64,000 bases of DNA from Phoenix dactylifera (GCF_009389715.1 NC_052395.1:21428493-21492492); one strand, 5' to 3'. Positions 25,190 to 36,421 are shown, counted from the stretch's first letter. Notes: generated by a model not told the origin, from the letters alone. Translations and numbers: made by a program.

Positions 25190-25356
25190 GTATTCTATTC
25201 CGTTTATGAGGCATTTGGTTTGGAACCATTTAGCTTCTTTTCTCTTGGCAATGTAACTCATCTCTGCCCCTCATCTCTGTTGTAAATACGATTAATCTTC
25301 AATAAAAGCCGGGTGGCTCCTTTTGCCTTCCTTTTACAACAACAAAAAAAAAAATA
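25190..25356 (+). mobile_element. 5'-truncated LINE insertion with target duplication
   Basis: The insert ends in CAATAAAAGCCGGGTGGCTC, a pyrimidine-rich stretch and a poly-A tail (about 25343-25356), a layout usual for 3' ends of plant LINEs. The 11-base sequence AATTATACCAA occurs exactly at both sides (25179-25189 and 25357-25367). That is a target-site duplication made by target-primed reverse transcription. Only about 167 bp of the 3' end was inserted and no coding part remains. Confidence 0.8.
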
Positions 25357-25649
25357 AATTATACCAAATATGTTCATAACTATTTTTGTCAAAGGGAGAA
25401 AAAAAAGTTATGTCCGTACCTACAGATCATTTTAAGCAGCTGGAATATTCATGGTACTTATTATTTCTTTTAACTTCATCATGAAATCAAATATGCTCCA
25501 AAATTCGGACATTATTATTGTTAAAAAAAGATATTTTAGAAAGTTTCCTGTTAAATAGTCAATAACAAAGGTTCCTTTCCTCATTTTTTAATTTATTTTT
25601 TCATGAGTAAACGCTATAAGATCAAAGAAAGTACAACTGCTGGTGTGTG

Positions 25650-25735
25650 TTTTTTTTTTTTTTTTGAGGGTGACGGGGGCTAAGAAGATAAGCACTCCAT
25701 TAGCCACCAAAGTTTTTATTAAATACAATATATCT
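25650..25735 (-). mobile_element. Probable 3' end of a second retroposon (minus strand)
   Basis: A T16 run (25650-25665) precedes sequence whose minus-strand reading contains AATAAAAACTTTGGTGGC and then CCCCCGTCACCCTC just before the poly-A. This resembles LINE-type 3' ends. I could not find a clean target-site duplication, so the far boundary is unknown. Confidence 0.45.
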
Positions 25736-25793
25736 GCAACATAGATGTACAGGTCGAAGAGAGTAAAGAGAAAGAGAAGAGTCGGAGAAAGGT

Positions 25794-25857
25794 ACAGCCA
25801 CTGGTGTTGCCATTGACTTTTTGCGCAAAATGAATGGTGAATAACACCAGTGGCTGT
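25794..25857. repeat. Perfect 15-bp inverted repeat hairpin
   Basis: ACAGCCACTGGTGTT (25794-25808) and its exact reverse complement (25843-25857) flank a 34-base loop. The loop itself contains a shorter CCATT/AATGG pairing, so the stem may extend. It sits between LINE debris and a GA-rich microsatellite (25898-25938). Confidence 0.75.
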
Positions 25858-26397
25858 TCCTCCTTTGTTCCAAGAGCATTTGTGTGTGTACGTGTGTGAG
25901 AGAGAGAGAGAGGGGGAGAGAGAGAGAGAGAGGGAGAGAACCAGAGTCAAAAATATGTCAGCAAAATAATATGAATGCAGGTCTCGTCATTCCTAGTGAA
26001 TACCTAGCTTTAAGATGAATGCAGCAGCAAAATTGTTGCCACAGTGCCACGTTCCACGAGCCTGTGCATTTTGTAGTAAAATGTAATGCTACGAAACACT
26101 TCAGCATTTCAAGCTACTAGAACTCTGCATGCGCAATTAATGCATGCGACCGCGAGTATGAAAAACACATGGCAGGGATAGTTTGTTAAAGAATATAGTC
26201 CGGACTCTCGAGCAGGTGCTTGGGTGCTCGGAAAAGAGAGAAATGGCGGAAATTTTAGATGCAGAGCAGCAGTTCTGTATCAGCATTAGGAAATGGGGGT
26301 GGAGCTGGTGCTGGAGTCGAACTTGGACACCGCTTTGGTATTAAAAAACAAAGTTGCTGTGGAGTTGGACTCGAGTGGTAGAGTTGCACCCCCAAGT

Positions 26398-26734
26398 TGC
26401 TAGATAAAAAAATATGAGGAAGAACACTCAAGAAGAAAGTTTGGAAGAAAAATAATTTTCATTCAACTCACATAAAAAAACAATTAGAGTACATGAATAT
26501 TTATAGGGACTTTATATGGTCTTTTAACCTCCCTAATTGAATTAGTCATTACACCATTCATAACCCCAAATAAATCTCAAATAACTCCCTCTAAATAAAT
26601 TCCTTATAATTCCATGTTACTCCTACATGACCAAAAACCTAAAAGACATGTAACTCCTCACCATACTAATATGCAATTATTGAAAATAAAACCATAAGTT
26701 ACTAAATATTAAAAACTAAGTTTAGTAACCAACA
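26398..26734 (-). repeat. Copia-2 3' LTR
   Basis: On the minus strand it starts TGTTGGTTAC next to the polypurine tract and ends in TCTAGCA. The last bases differ from the TCTAACA of its partner. Few other substitutions separate the pair by eye, suggesting a relatively young copy. Confidence 0.93.
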
Positions 26735-28224
26735 CCCTCCTTTAAACTTAGTTTTGCAACTCCAAGCAAACTCCTTAACTTGCAAAAAGTTTCACTCTTG
26801 AGGGGCTTAGTAAATATAACTACTACTTGATCTTGAGATTTGACATGTATAAGCTCGATCTCCTTGTCCTTCACGTGCTCTCTTATAAAATGATATCGAG
26901 TATCAATGTGCTTGCTTCTTTCATGATAGATGGGGTTCTTGGTTAGTGATATGGCAGATTTGTTGTCAATGAACAATCTTGTAGGTTGTTTTTGTGAAAA
27001 TTGTATCTCCTTTAGTAGCTTTCTTAGCCAAATTGCATGACAAACACCGGAGGAGGCAGCTACATATTCGGCTTCATATGTAGAAAGAGTAACAATTGGC
27101 TGTTTCTTCGAACACCATGTGAATGCAGTGTTTTCTAAGTAAAATACATAGCTGGAAGTACTTTTTCTGTTATCCAAGTCTCCTCCCCAATCGCTATCCG
27201 AGTAACCTACAAGACAAAAATCTTTGGAAGAAGAATAAAATAAATCTTGTACAATAGTACTTTTGATGTACCGAAGGATTCTTTTAGCGGCCTTCAGGTG
27301 ATATGATTTTGGCTCCTTCATATAACGACTCACAGGTCCAACTCCATATAATATATCCGGCCTTGTGCATTTCAAGTAACGAAGACTTCCAACTAGGCTC
27401 TTGAACATAGTAGGATCAATCTTTTCTGTATCACCATACTTCATTAATTTTGTGCCACATTCCACCGAAGTGTTTGCTGGATTACAATCTTCCATTTTGT
27501 ACTTCTTTAATATTGCCTTTGCATATCCTTCTTGTAACATGAAAATGCCATTTTCAGTTTGCTTCACTTCTATTCCCAAAAAGTAGAACATAAGGCCAAT
27601 GTCTGTCATTTCAAACTCCCGAATTATTGATTTCTTGAATTGCATTAACATGTTTGGATTGCTTCCTGTGAAGATCAAGTCATCAACATACAAGCAAACA
27701 AGAAATATATCTCCATTTTCATTCACCTTACTATAGAGTGCATGCTCATAAGGACACTTCATAAAATTATTTTCAAGGAAGTAAGAATCAATTCTTCGGT
27801 TCCACGCCCTTGGAGCTTGCTTTAAGCCATATAAAGCCTTATTTAGCTTGAGAACTTTCTCCTCTTCTCCTTTTTTGATATAACCTTGTGGTTGTTCAAC
27901 ATATATTTCTTCATCAAGAAAACCATTCAAAAATGCTGATTTTACATCCATTTGAAATATTTGCCATTTAAATTGAGCCGCCAAAGAAATTATCAATCTA
28001 ATTGTTTCCATACAAGCAACGGGAGCAAATACCTCTTCATAATCAATACCATACCTTTGACTATATCCTTTGGCCACCAACCTTGCTTTGTACTTTTCTA
28101 CATCACCTTGTGCATTCTTCTTCATCTTGTGTACCCATTTTACTCCAATTGCCTTGTGCCCATCTGGCAAAGTAGCTAACTTCCATGTGTCATTTTTCTC
28201 AATAGCCTTGATTTCTTCATCCAT
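26722..28224 (-). CDS. Copia-2 RT-RNase H open frame
   Basis: This 500-residue uninterrupted frame covers the C-terminal half of a Copia polyprotein. It contains KARLVAKGYSQRYGIDYEEV, then AFLNGFLDEEIYVEQPQGY, then the catalytic CLYVDDLIFTGSN of reverse transcriptase. RNase H follows, with GYSDSDWGGDLDNRKSTS and STYEAEYVAASS. RT copies the element RNA into DNA and RNase H removes the RNA template. The frame ends inside the 3' LTR boundary. The first residue is only the first internal Met; in the intact element this was part of one polyprotein. Upstream parts are broken, so a full product is unlikely. Confidence 0.9.
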   Translation of the reverse strand: MDEEIKAIEKNDTWKLATLPDGHKAIGVKWVHKMKKNAQGDVEKYKARLVAKGYSQRYGIDYEEVFAPVACMETIRLIISLAAQFKWQIFQMDVKSAFLNGFLDEEIYVEQPQGYIKKGEEEKVLKLNKALYGLKQAPRAWNRRIDSYFLENNFMKCPYEHALYSKVNENGDIFLVCLYVDDLIFTGSNPNMLMQFKKSIIREFEMTDIGLMFYFLGIEVKQTENGIFMLQEGYAKAILKKYKMEDCNPANTSVECGTKLMKYGDTEKIDPTMFKSLVGSLRYLKCTRPDILYGVGPVSRYMKEPKSYHLKAAKRILRYIKSTIVQDLFYSSSKDFCLVGYSDSDWGGDLDNRKSTSSYVFYLENTAFTWCSKKQPIVTLSTYEAEYVAASSGVCHAIWLRKLLKEIQFSQKQPTRLFIDNKSAISLTKNPIYHERSKHIDTRYHFIREHVKDKEIELIHVKSQDQVVVIFTKPLKSETFCKLRSLLGVAKLSLKEGVGY

Positions 28225-30952
28225 AGTCTTCTTCCATTTGTGATCTTTAATGGCTTCTTCAAAATCTATAGGCTCACAATTGGCAAAAAGACAAACAAGA
28301 GTTAGATTATTTTCATTCTCTATTACTCATATATTTCACTTAGTCTTCTCATTTTGCTTGGCCTTGAACTTAGTTCTGCTGGGAATGAAGATGAAGATGG
28401 TGTAGGTGCTTGTAACTCTTCATTTCTTGGTTGCTCTTCTTCAATAAATGTGCCGGATTGCCTTTTTTCTTCTTAAGAACTCCAATCCCATGTGCCTTCT
28501 TCATCAAATTCAACATCTCTACTAACAACAACTTTTTCATTACATGGATTATATAATTTATACTCCTTTGAGCGAGCATCATAACCAATGAAAACATATT
28601 TAGTACTTCTATCATCAAGTTTAGTTCTCTTTTCTTCTGGTAAATGAGCATAAGCAATACTTCCAAAAACTCTTAAATGAGAAACAATGGGCTTCTTACC
28701 GGACCATGTTTCTTATGGTGTGATATTCCGTAAGCCTTTTGTGGGGCATCTATTCAAGATGTAAACGACACAATTTGCTGCTTCGGCTCAAAATTGTTTT
28801 GGCATACCTTTGCTTTTCAACATGCATCTCACCATATCAAGAATAGTTCTATTTCTTCTTTCTGTAACTCCATTTTGTTGTGGAGAGTATGGAATCGTCA
28901 AAGGTCTACGAATTTCATTCTCTTCACAATAAGCTTCAAATTCTTTAGAAGTAAATTCTCCATCTCTATCGGATCTCAAGGATTTAATAGTATAACCACT
29001 TTTTTTTTTTCAACATATATCTTAAATCTTTTGAAAGTACTAAAAGCTTTAGATTTGTTTTTCAAGAAATAAATCCATATTTTTCTACTGAAATCATCAG
29101 TAAAAGTGAGAAAATATTTGTGCTCACCAAAAGAGGTAGAACAATTGGCCCACAAACATCTGTGTGCACAAGTTCTAGTGGCTCCTGTGCTCGATATGTT
29201 GCTTCATTTGGAAAGCTCCTTCTATGATGCTTGCCGAGAAGACAACCTTCACAAAGCTGCTTTGGATCTTCTATGAATGGCAATCCCTTCACCAAATCAT
29301 GCTTAGATAAAAGCTTTAAAGCACCAAAGTTAAGATGACCATATCTCAAATGCCAAAGCCATGATGAATCTTTAAAACATGCCTTCAAAGACATAGCAAC
29401 TTCACTTTGAATGTTTAGAAGAAACATTCTATTCTTTGTCATTTCAATATTTGCAATCAATCTATTTCTTGAATCTCTTATAGAAAGAGTACGATTTTGC
29501 ATTTGAATATTGTAATCTTTTTTCAAAAGTTGCCTCAGGCTCAAAATATTATTCTTCATATTTGGCACATAGAAAACATTAGAAATAAATGTATGAGTGC
29601 CATTTGAACCTATTCTTTGTCATTTCAATATTTGCAATCAATCTATTTCTTGAATCTCTTATAGAAAGAGTACAATTTTGCTTTTTAATATTGTAACCTT
29701 TTTTCAAAAGTTGCCTCAGGCTCAAAATATTATTCTTCATATTTGGCACATAGAAAACATTAGAAATAAATGTATGAGTGCCATTCTTCAACCGAATCAA
29801 AATAGTGCCTTTGCCCCTTATCGGAATTTTAGAAGAATCTCCAAAAGTAACTTGACCACCGACTGATTCATCAAGCTCCGCAAATAAGCTTCTTTTGCCA
29901 CACATGTGATTGCTCGCTCCAGTATCAAGATACCATGCTTCCTCTTTGTTGCTTTGTTCTCCTTTATATGCTAATAATAGAAATGGCTCTTCTTCTTCAT
30001 TTCTCTTTTCACCATAATTAACCTTCTCATCAACTTGATTAGTAGCACTCCAACAATTTGAAGAGTAGTGCCCAAACTTCTTGCACTTATAACTTTGAAT
30101 ATTAGATCTATCATACCACATTCTTTTATATTGCCTTCCTCTACCACGTCCACTTCCTCTTATAGGATTTGAACCTTGCTCCTTCTCTTCATTGTTTGAT
30201 GAGCCACGATTGATTCTTCCTCTTCCTCGTCCTCAGCCACGGCCACGACCTCGTCCTCAGGCTCTTTCTTGAGTTCTCCCATAATCTTCTTTTGTAGTAA
30301 GCTTCGTTTGTAGAACTTGCTCCAATGGCTTTTCTTCCTTTCTTCTGTTAAGCTTTTTTTTATAAACTTGCAAAGAGCCCATAATTTCTTCAATTGTCGC
30401 TTCCTCCAAATCTTTGGATTCTTTTATGGCTGCAACAACAAAAACAAATTTCGGGTCCAAAGACCGCAACACCTTTTCCACCACTCGAACATTAGTTAGA
30501 GTTTTACCATTCCTCCTTAATTGATTAACAATCACTATAACTCTTGTAAAATAATCAACAATAGATTCTGAATCTTTCATTTGTAAAGTCTCAAAATCAC
30601 TTCTAAGGCTTTGAAGACGAATCTTCTTTACCTTATCAATACCCTTGTATGCTTTTTGAAGAAATTCCCAAGCTTGTCTTGATGTTGTAGCAGCTCCAAC
30701 AATCTCAAAGGTGGCTTCATCTAACCCTTGATAAGTCAAGAAAAGAGCCTTCTTGTCCTTCTTCCTTGACTCCCTTAGCGATTGCCTTTGATTCTCCATC
30801 AAAGTCGCTTCATCTTCAGGCTCCACATAGCCTTTTTCAACCATCTCCCATGCATCTTGCGAGCCAAGAAGTGCCTTCATTTTGGTGCACCAATTTTTGT
30901 AGTTGTCTTTGGTGAGTTGAGGAACCGAAAATGCCATCGTATTGTTGGTCAT
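28225..30952 (-). pseudogene. Copia-2 gag, protease and integrase region, interrupted
   Basis: Gag starts at 30952 or 30937 (MAFSVPQLTKDNYKNW) and carries a UBN2-type gag domain to about 30257. A frame change follows. The zinc knuckle is reduced to [13 protein letters not shown], with its first cysteine replaced. Protease keeps [13 protein letters not shown] (about 29930). GAG-pre-integrase keeps WLWHLRYGHLNFGAL (about 29350), and integrase keeps HTDVCGPI and DGEFTSKEFEAYC with NGVTERRNRT (about 28880). A 181-bp tandem duplication (29430-29785) breaks the frame between protease and integrase, and further stops occur at 28225-28790. Confidence 0.88.
29430..29785 (-). repeat. 181-bp tandem duplication inside Copia-2
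   Basis: The block beginning TATTCTTTGTC at 29430 recurs at 29611 and runs to about 29785. The copies differ at a handful of bases. The encoded segment ([15 protein letters not shown]) therefore appears twice in the element. Confidence 0.9.
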
Positions 30953-30979
30953 TGGATCAATCAAGCTCTGATACCACTT

Positions 30980-31315
30980 TGTTAGATAAAAAAATACGAG
31001 GAAGAACACTCAAGAAGAAAGTTTGGAAGAAAAATAATTTTCATTCAACTCACATAAAAAACAATCAGAGTACATGGATATTTATAGGGACTTTAGGTGG
31101 TCTTTTAACCTCCCTAATTGAATTAGTCATTACACCATTCATAACCCCAAATACATCTCAAATAACTCCCTCTAAATAAATTCCTTATAACTCCATGTAA
31201 CTCCCACATGACCAAAAACCCAAAAGACATGTAACTTCTCACCATACTAATATGCAATTATTGAAAATAAAACCATAAGTTACTAAATATTAAAAACTAA
31301 GTTTAGTAACCAACA
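30980..31315 (-). repeat. Copia-2 5' LTR
   Basis: It reads TGTTGGTTAC...TCTAACA on the minus strand and is followed by AAGTGGTATCAGAGC, the primer-binding region (about 30967-30978). Confidence 0.93.
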
Positions 31316-31320
31316 CAAGT

Positions 31321-31783
31321 TCGCATTGTATAATATCATAGATAGATATAGATATCGGTGTACATAAGCTCAAAGATGCAATGGATTTTGAAATGTTTGG
31401 ACATGCATGGGATGCAAGGTTCTACCGATATAGTTGTTGCAATGTCTTTTTGATGGAAACAGCGTTGGTGCAATGCCAGCATAATTTTACTCTAGTTTGA
31501 GAGAAATATTCCAAGTTATCATTATTATTCCATTTTGAGGGAAAAATCACTTCATTCAACTTATCTCAATGCTTCATTGTACTCGATCGCTGGATGAAGG
31601 GATGCACTTCTCTAAGCCTAGGAGTAGTTTGATTTTTCCAATGAGATAGATCTAAGAAATAGAATGTTAGAGTAAGTGGCTTATATTTGAGTGGTACACT
31701 GGCATTCTAGTAACAAAATGGAACGAAGGACGGCATCTACCTGCATGCCTTTGGGGCAATAATTTAATTAAGTTTGCTAGGGA
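31321..31783. other. Gene-free interval
   Basis: No coding exon or bounded repeat is recognised between Copia-2 and the solo LTR. Confidence 0.5.
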
Positions 31784-32050
31784 TGTTGATAGGAGTTGGG
31801 GGTGCGAGGGTAATGCCCCCCACGATATGGTACATAGGTATTTTTGAAAGTTTAAAAATATATGTATCAGGCTAGGGTTAGTTAAATATGTTGTAACCCT
31901 TTGTTATTTTGCATAGTGAAAATACAGCCGCTTCGTTCCGTGGATGTAGACACACTGCTGAACCGCATAAAATCTCTGTGTTGATTTCTCTTGTTCTTCC
32001 TCTATTTATTCTTCATACTATTCACCATTGGGGCAGCGATTATCACAACA
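31784..32050 (+). mobile_element. Probable solo LTR of a Copia element
   Basis: It starts TGTTGATAGG and ends TATCACAACA. The 3' half contains GTGGATGTAGACACACTG, the ACCGCATAAAATC block and a T-rich run, a pattern common to Copia LTR 3' ends. No primer-binding site or coding sequence follows. I could not find a clean 5-bp target duplication (AGGGA versus TAGAA), so one edge may be altered. Confidence 0.6.
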
Positions 32051-33438
32051 TAGAACTATTATATCGATCTAGCTTAGCATGGGAATGCAGTTTTTAGCGA
32101 TTCAATATGGTAGACTCAGATCATTTCTGCAGCTGCTGTGACCAATGATGACCTGCGAATTCTGAGGAATTCAGGACTCATGCAAAGAAACTTGTGGACA
32201 AACGTAAAGAACCTCTTATAAGGTATATGTTACGCATGAAAAGAAGAGAGCAGATTTAGTTTTTAAAAGATGTGAAAAAAATGCAAGCAGAGCTCTACAA
32301 GGATGCAAGGGAATAAATGCCGTGAAAGACGCACTTGATTAATAATAATCACCAGGTTTAGCTTTACAACTTCGTATAAAGTTCTAGTTGAGTCTTCCAA
32401 AATCCTAGCCAGCTCAAGCAGATCGTAGCTCAATTTTATAACTTCATGCAGGATCTTGATAGCCCCAGAAAACTCTAGTTTGTCAAGTAAATGAAGTTAC
32501 ATGCATTAAACTTTCTCTATGGAAGCTCCTGACGGAATTAGGTTTGTCTAGAATATTTTTGATTTGTTCGCGGGACTAATTGGATGTTTTTCAATTTCAA
32601 ACTGATGAAAGTAATTCTGTTGGTCATTTCGACCATGATGGTAAAGTGGTAAGTAAGAGGATTAGCAAAACCATGTCGTCATGCCCACTTGGCTGTATGA
32701 AGTTGGTTAGGACTAGAATAACAAATATTTTTGGAGTTGAAATCATCTGAATCAAGAGAATAAGATTGCCATGGTGACAGATAGTGTAGTCATCTTAGTT
32801 ATAAATTCCAAATCTAAATCATTTCAAGCAATTGTTTGAAGAACATTAACCCGTATGTTTGTTTAAATAGGGTAAGTATTTTCTTTTTCCTTTTTGTAGA
32901 GTGGTAGCCAATATGGTTTTGAGGACCCATCCAAGAGTGTATTTAGTCCCATATCGGTAGATTTTGAATACATATATATATGGCTAAAAAATTCAAATAA
33001 TACCTTTTAGCTAGCTATTTTTGTGTAAGGTTCTAATTATTAAGGACAACCCTTAGTCAAGTGAGAATACCGGAGTTTAAACGGAGGAGTATGTGAGGAC
33101 TTGTGTAGACCAATAGACGAAGAAGGAATGAGCTTGTTCAAATGGATTTGCGAGCCAGAGTTGGGATTCTCATGCAAAAACCAAGCTAATGGCCGACGCC
33201 CGTAAATAACGCCGGCAAATAGCAAGCTATCATAACACTTTAGGCTTTCACACTCCCTTAATGCCGTCATTGATATAAGCCCAAAACATGCTATACTGGT
33301 TTACTTCTATTCAAATTTCCAACCTTTTCCTCTAGTCTATGGATTTCCTGAACAGAGTCGACTGAAATAGTGGCGGACCGTATCTTGATCATTCCTTAAC
33401 GTGCATAACCTCCGCGTCTCAAAGCTTGGATTTGGCAT
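32051..33438. other. Gene-free interval
   Basis: No exon with recognisable motifs. The minus-strand frame at 33040-33270 has no family I recognise and is probably chance. Confidence 0.5.
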
Positions 33439-33988
33439 TGTGATGCCCAATAGTTCCACATCGGAAAGACTCATTCTGGAGCCTGGGTATATGAGGCAGG
33501 TGTTTCCTAATCCTGCAGATACGTTTTGGATGGAAAACAAAACCGGAGAGGGGCTTGAGCATTGCGTGCAGCGTGCGTGCGGGCTCCGGAACCGGACCGT
33601 TTCTGGCAGGGGAGCCCCATGTCCCCTTCTCATGTGGCCCCCATGTGGGCACTGGTTGCTGCACGTGCCCCACGGAGGCGGGGTATGCCATTTGGTATCA
33701 GAGCCGAGGACGGCTCTTGTCTCATGGTGGGAAGGGTGTGAGGCCCAATAATTCCACATCGAAAAAACTTGTTCTAAAGCCTGGCATATGAGGCGGGTGT
33801 CTCCAAATCCTGCAGACGCGTTTTGGGAGGAAGATAAAACCGGAGAGGGGTTTGAGCGGTGCGTGCGGCGCGCGTGAGGGCCTCGAAACCGGATAATATT
33901 TGACTGGAGAGCCCCGTGTTCCTTCCTTATGTGGCCTCCACGTGGGCACTGGGTGCCTCACGTGCCCCATGCAAGCGGGGGTGTAACA
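33439..33988 (+). mobile_element. TRIM/SMART-type miniature LTR retrotransposon
   Basis: Two 252-bp direct repeats (33439-33690 and 33737-33988) each begin TGTGA(T/G)GCCCAATA and end in CA. Between them are only 46 bases. These start with TTTGGTATCAGAGC (33691-33704), a primer-binding site for initiator Met-tRNA, and end with a purine-rich GGTGGGAAGGG that can serve as polypurine tract. Flanks GGCAT and GGCAC fit a 5-bp target duplication with one change. There is no coding capacity, so mobility would need enzymes from another element. I saw no 5S-like pol III motifs, so it is not Cassandra. Confidence 0.88.
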
Positions 33989-36019
33989 GGCACCGAATTG
34001 AAACGGCCGAATGTCTTTTTGGCGTGGGAAATGTCTTGTTTGGAGAATGGATTTATAGGAGTTCATGCCCACCTAAAGGAGCGAATACATTATACTTACA
34101 CATGGACATTCTTTGTGGGGCACCTGGGTGGTTAAATTGGTTTGCTTCCTCCAAAGGAAGGGGTTATTCTTTGAACCATAGAAGTAGTATCGGTGAATCA
34201 GCAATAAGTTTGACGTTTCCTCGTGTTTCCTCCAGCATCAAGGCTCGGGATAAAAACATAAAGCTATTAAGATTAGTAAACGAGAAAAACACAAGATATA
34301 TCAGTTTTATCATGGTTAGCTTTGAGACTTCTATCTCAGGGTAGCGCTTACGACTTGCTCTTTCTAACATCAGATATTCCTCTTAGACAAAAGCACGCAA
34401 TAATGCCAACCCTACGCTTTTGTTTCCGTAATCATCGATCAAGACATACGGAGAAATCTAAAAGCTTGTACAAGGTATTACAAAAAATATATATAGATAT
34501 TTGAATTAAATATTTGAGAGTTATAAATAATGCTATGAAGAGAATATAGGCATTACGGAAACAGATCCCAGTAACATCTTCATGAAGGGGTAAGCAGAAC
34601 ACTGTGAACCATACTTTAAAGATATTAACCATTATGACAGTTATAACTATCATTATGTTCTCAAAATTAACTTTTAAACTTTTAATATTAAAATAATCTT
34701 TGAAATAGTGGCTGTTATAACGATACTATAATGAAAAATGATAGAAAATAATGAAAATAATGACAATTTTTTGTTAGATAAAATAAGATATTTTTTGATT
34801 GTAGCTAGAATCATTTTTTGAAGAAAATTTTGAGGAAAATTGAATGAAATATTTTTTTGTTTTTTTATGAGAGAGGAAACACAAGCAAAAATAACTGCTA
34901 TTGTTTGTATTATAATGGTCCATTATAATGAAAAATAAGAATTATAGTGGAAAATAATAATCATCATATTTTTTCATATTATTTATCTTAATGATGTAAC
35001 TGAAGTGGTAGGAATTGTTATTTATTACCATGCTGTCAACATACATAGTTGCTCAGAAGTCAACCTAGCTAGTAAGTTTGGAAGTGGATCAAATACATTC
35101 TCATTATCTGGTACAATTATAAAAACTATACCTCAGCATAATTTTTACTATTCATAAGATTTTAGGTTTTGCAAAAATCAAAAATTTATCAACTGTTCTT
35201 CCATTAATTTACTTGCCAATTGAAAGGAGATAAAACATTTTGATAATGGGACTCAATACTCATATAAAGATGAGCTGTTCAAAAACCCTCACTATTTTGA
35301 GAAAATAAAATAAAAAAGTTAACAATATAGGAATTCTCCTGAAAATTATATGGGAAAATGTAATTCAAATTCTAATCTCTAACTAAGGAAACTGAGGTTG
35401 TTGGACATAAATTATTGGACAATAATCTATTTTGCACGTCATCTACAGGGAACCTTCCGAATCTTTCACTTTGGCGCAGGCGGGTTATAATCCAAAGACG
35501 CCACAGTTTTTAAATTTGCAAGTCAGCTTAAACTTCCTTTTATGTTCACTCTAGATACCAGAGTTATAGCAAAAGCAGGGAGAGCCGTTTTCATATTTTT
35601 GGGCCTGCTTGATGCGGATTCAGCCACAGTGAGAATTCAATAGGGGGAGCCGAGAAGGGGTGACAACCCTCTGCTGCGTGATATCTGGAGGATGGCGGGC
35701 AACTGCATAACCTTTCATGCCGTACGTGCATACTATAAGGCGACTAGAGCTGCAGATTAGGTTGCTTTCTTTGTTGCGCAGCATTTCAGCGAGGTCCTCT
35801 GGATTTACCAGAAGGTCTCTCATTCTTTATTTTGTCATTTCTTGCCTTTTGATTTTGTTGGTTGTGCTCAAGTTTGACTAATATAAGCCGCCGTTGTAAT
35901 AAAAAAAAATAATCTTTTTTCATATTGTTGGGCCTGGTTCAACCAAAGTTGGCTTGGACTGGCCATTTGAGCCGCTCGGATGTGCTTTGCATGTACGGTT
36001 GGAAGGAAGATTCCCAATA
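33989..36019. other. AT-rich gene-free interval
   Basis: Contains strongly AT-biased DNA (34480-35350) with repeated ATTATAATG-type motifs, reminiscent of decayed MITEs, but without definable ends. The minus-strand frame at 35620-35823 shows no family I recognise. Confidence 0.5.
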
Positions 36020-36030
36020 GAAGTCTACCT

Positions 36031-36421
36031 TTTTTTTTTTTTTTGCTAAAAAAAAAGGGAAAGGGGGGAGGAAGGGACAAGCCCATCCCCGCGTAACAGC
36101 CCCCACTGGGCCTCCGCCCCGCCAGGAGAATGTTTGATACGGACAGAAATGACTGTGTCTTGGGCATCTCGATCGGTTTTACTCATACCCTCCCTATCAA
36201 TGGGCTCGACTCAGCTACCTCTCTGGGCTCTGGCTCGAGTTCCACATGTGAGTATGTCACACCTGGCACCATCCTGGCTACTAGAGATCCAAGAAGTGTT
36301 CCTATACCTCATGTCCAAGCAGTGGCCGAAGCCACATTTTAATCAACGCTGCAGCGACTCGAATTTGGGACCATGAGGATAGAAATTACGCCCAGTACCA
36401 CTAGGCTACCACCTTGGTGGC
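36031..36421 (-). mobile_element. tRNA-derived SINE with 11-bp target duplication
   Basis: On the minus strand the head reads GCCACCAAGGTGGTAGCC and contains TAGCCTAGTGGTA, a pol III A box. About 35 bases later AAATTCGAGTC matches a B box. The tail is poly-A (plus-strand T run, about 36031-36044). GAAGTCTACCT is repeated exactly on both sides (36020-36030 and 36422-36432), the target-site duplication. It encodes no protein and would depend on LINE machinery. Confidence 0.88.

Larger units (their letters stand above)
26398..31315 (-). mobile_element. Copia-2: structurally complete Ty1/Copia retrotransposon
   Basis: LTRs at 26398-26734 and 30980-31315 (337 and 336 bp) are very similar. CAAGT occurs at 26393-26397 and again at 31316-31320, a perfect 5-bp target-site duplication. 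On the minus strand the 5' LTR is followed, after two bases, by a primer-binding site TGGTATCAGAGC complementary to initiator Met-tRNA. A polypurine tract AAAGGAGGG abuts the 3' LTR. Gag, protease, integrase, RT and RNase H follow in Copia order. Frameshifts and an internal 181-bp tandem duplication disable it. Confidence 0.95.

Noticed and set aside
33439..33988. Cassandra-type TRIM with 5S RNA in its LTRs
   Set aside because: The LTRs lack the 5S internal promoter blocks, so only the general TRIM/SMART class is supported.
33337..34072. Several overlapping frames of 70-140 residues on both strands
   Set aside because: They lie in the non-coding TRIM element and repeat between its two LTRs.
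34421..34563. 12-bp inverted repeat TGTTTCCGTAAT / ATTACGGAAACA
   Set aside because: The match does not extend beyond 12 bases and arms this short are expected by chance at this spacing in a window of this size.
35620..35823. 67-residue minus-strand frame that looks protein-like
   Set aside because: No family motif, no splice context and no neighbouring exons could be found.
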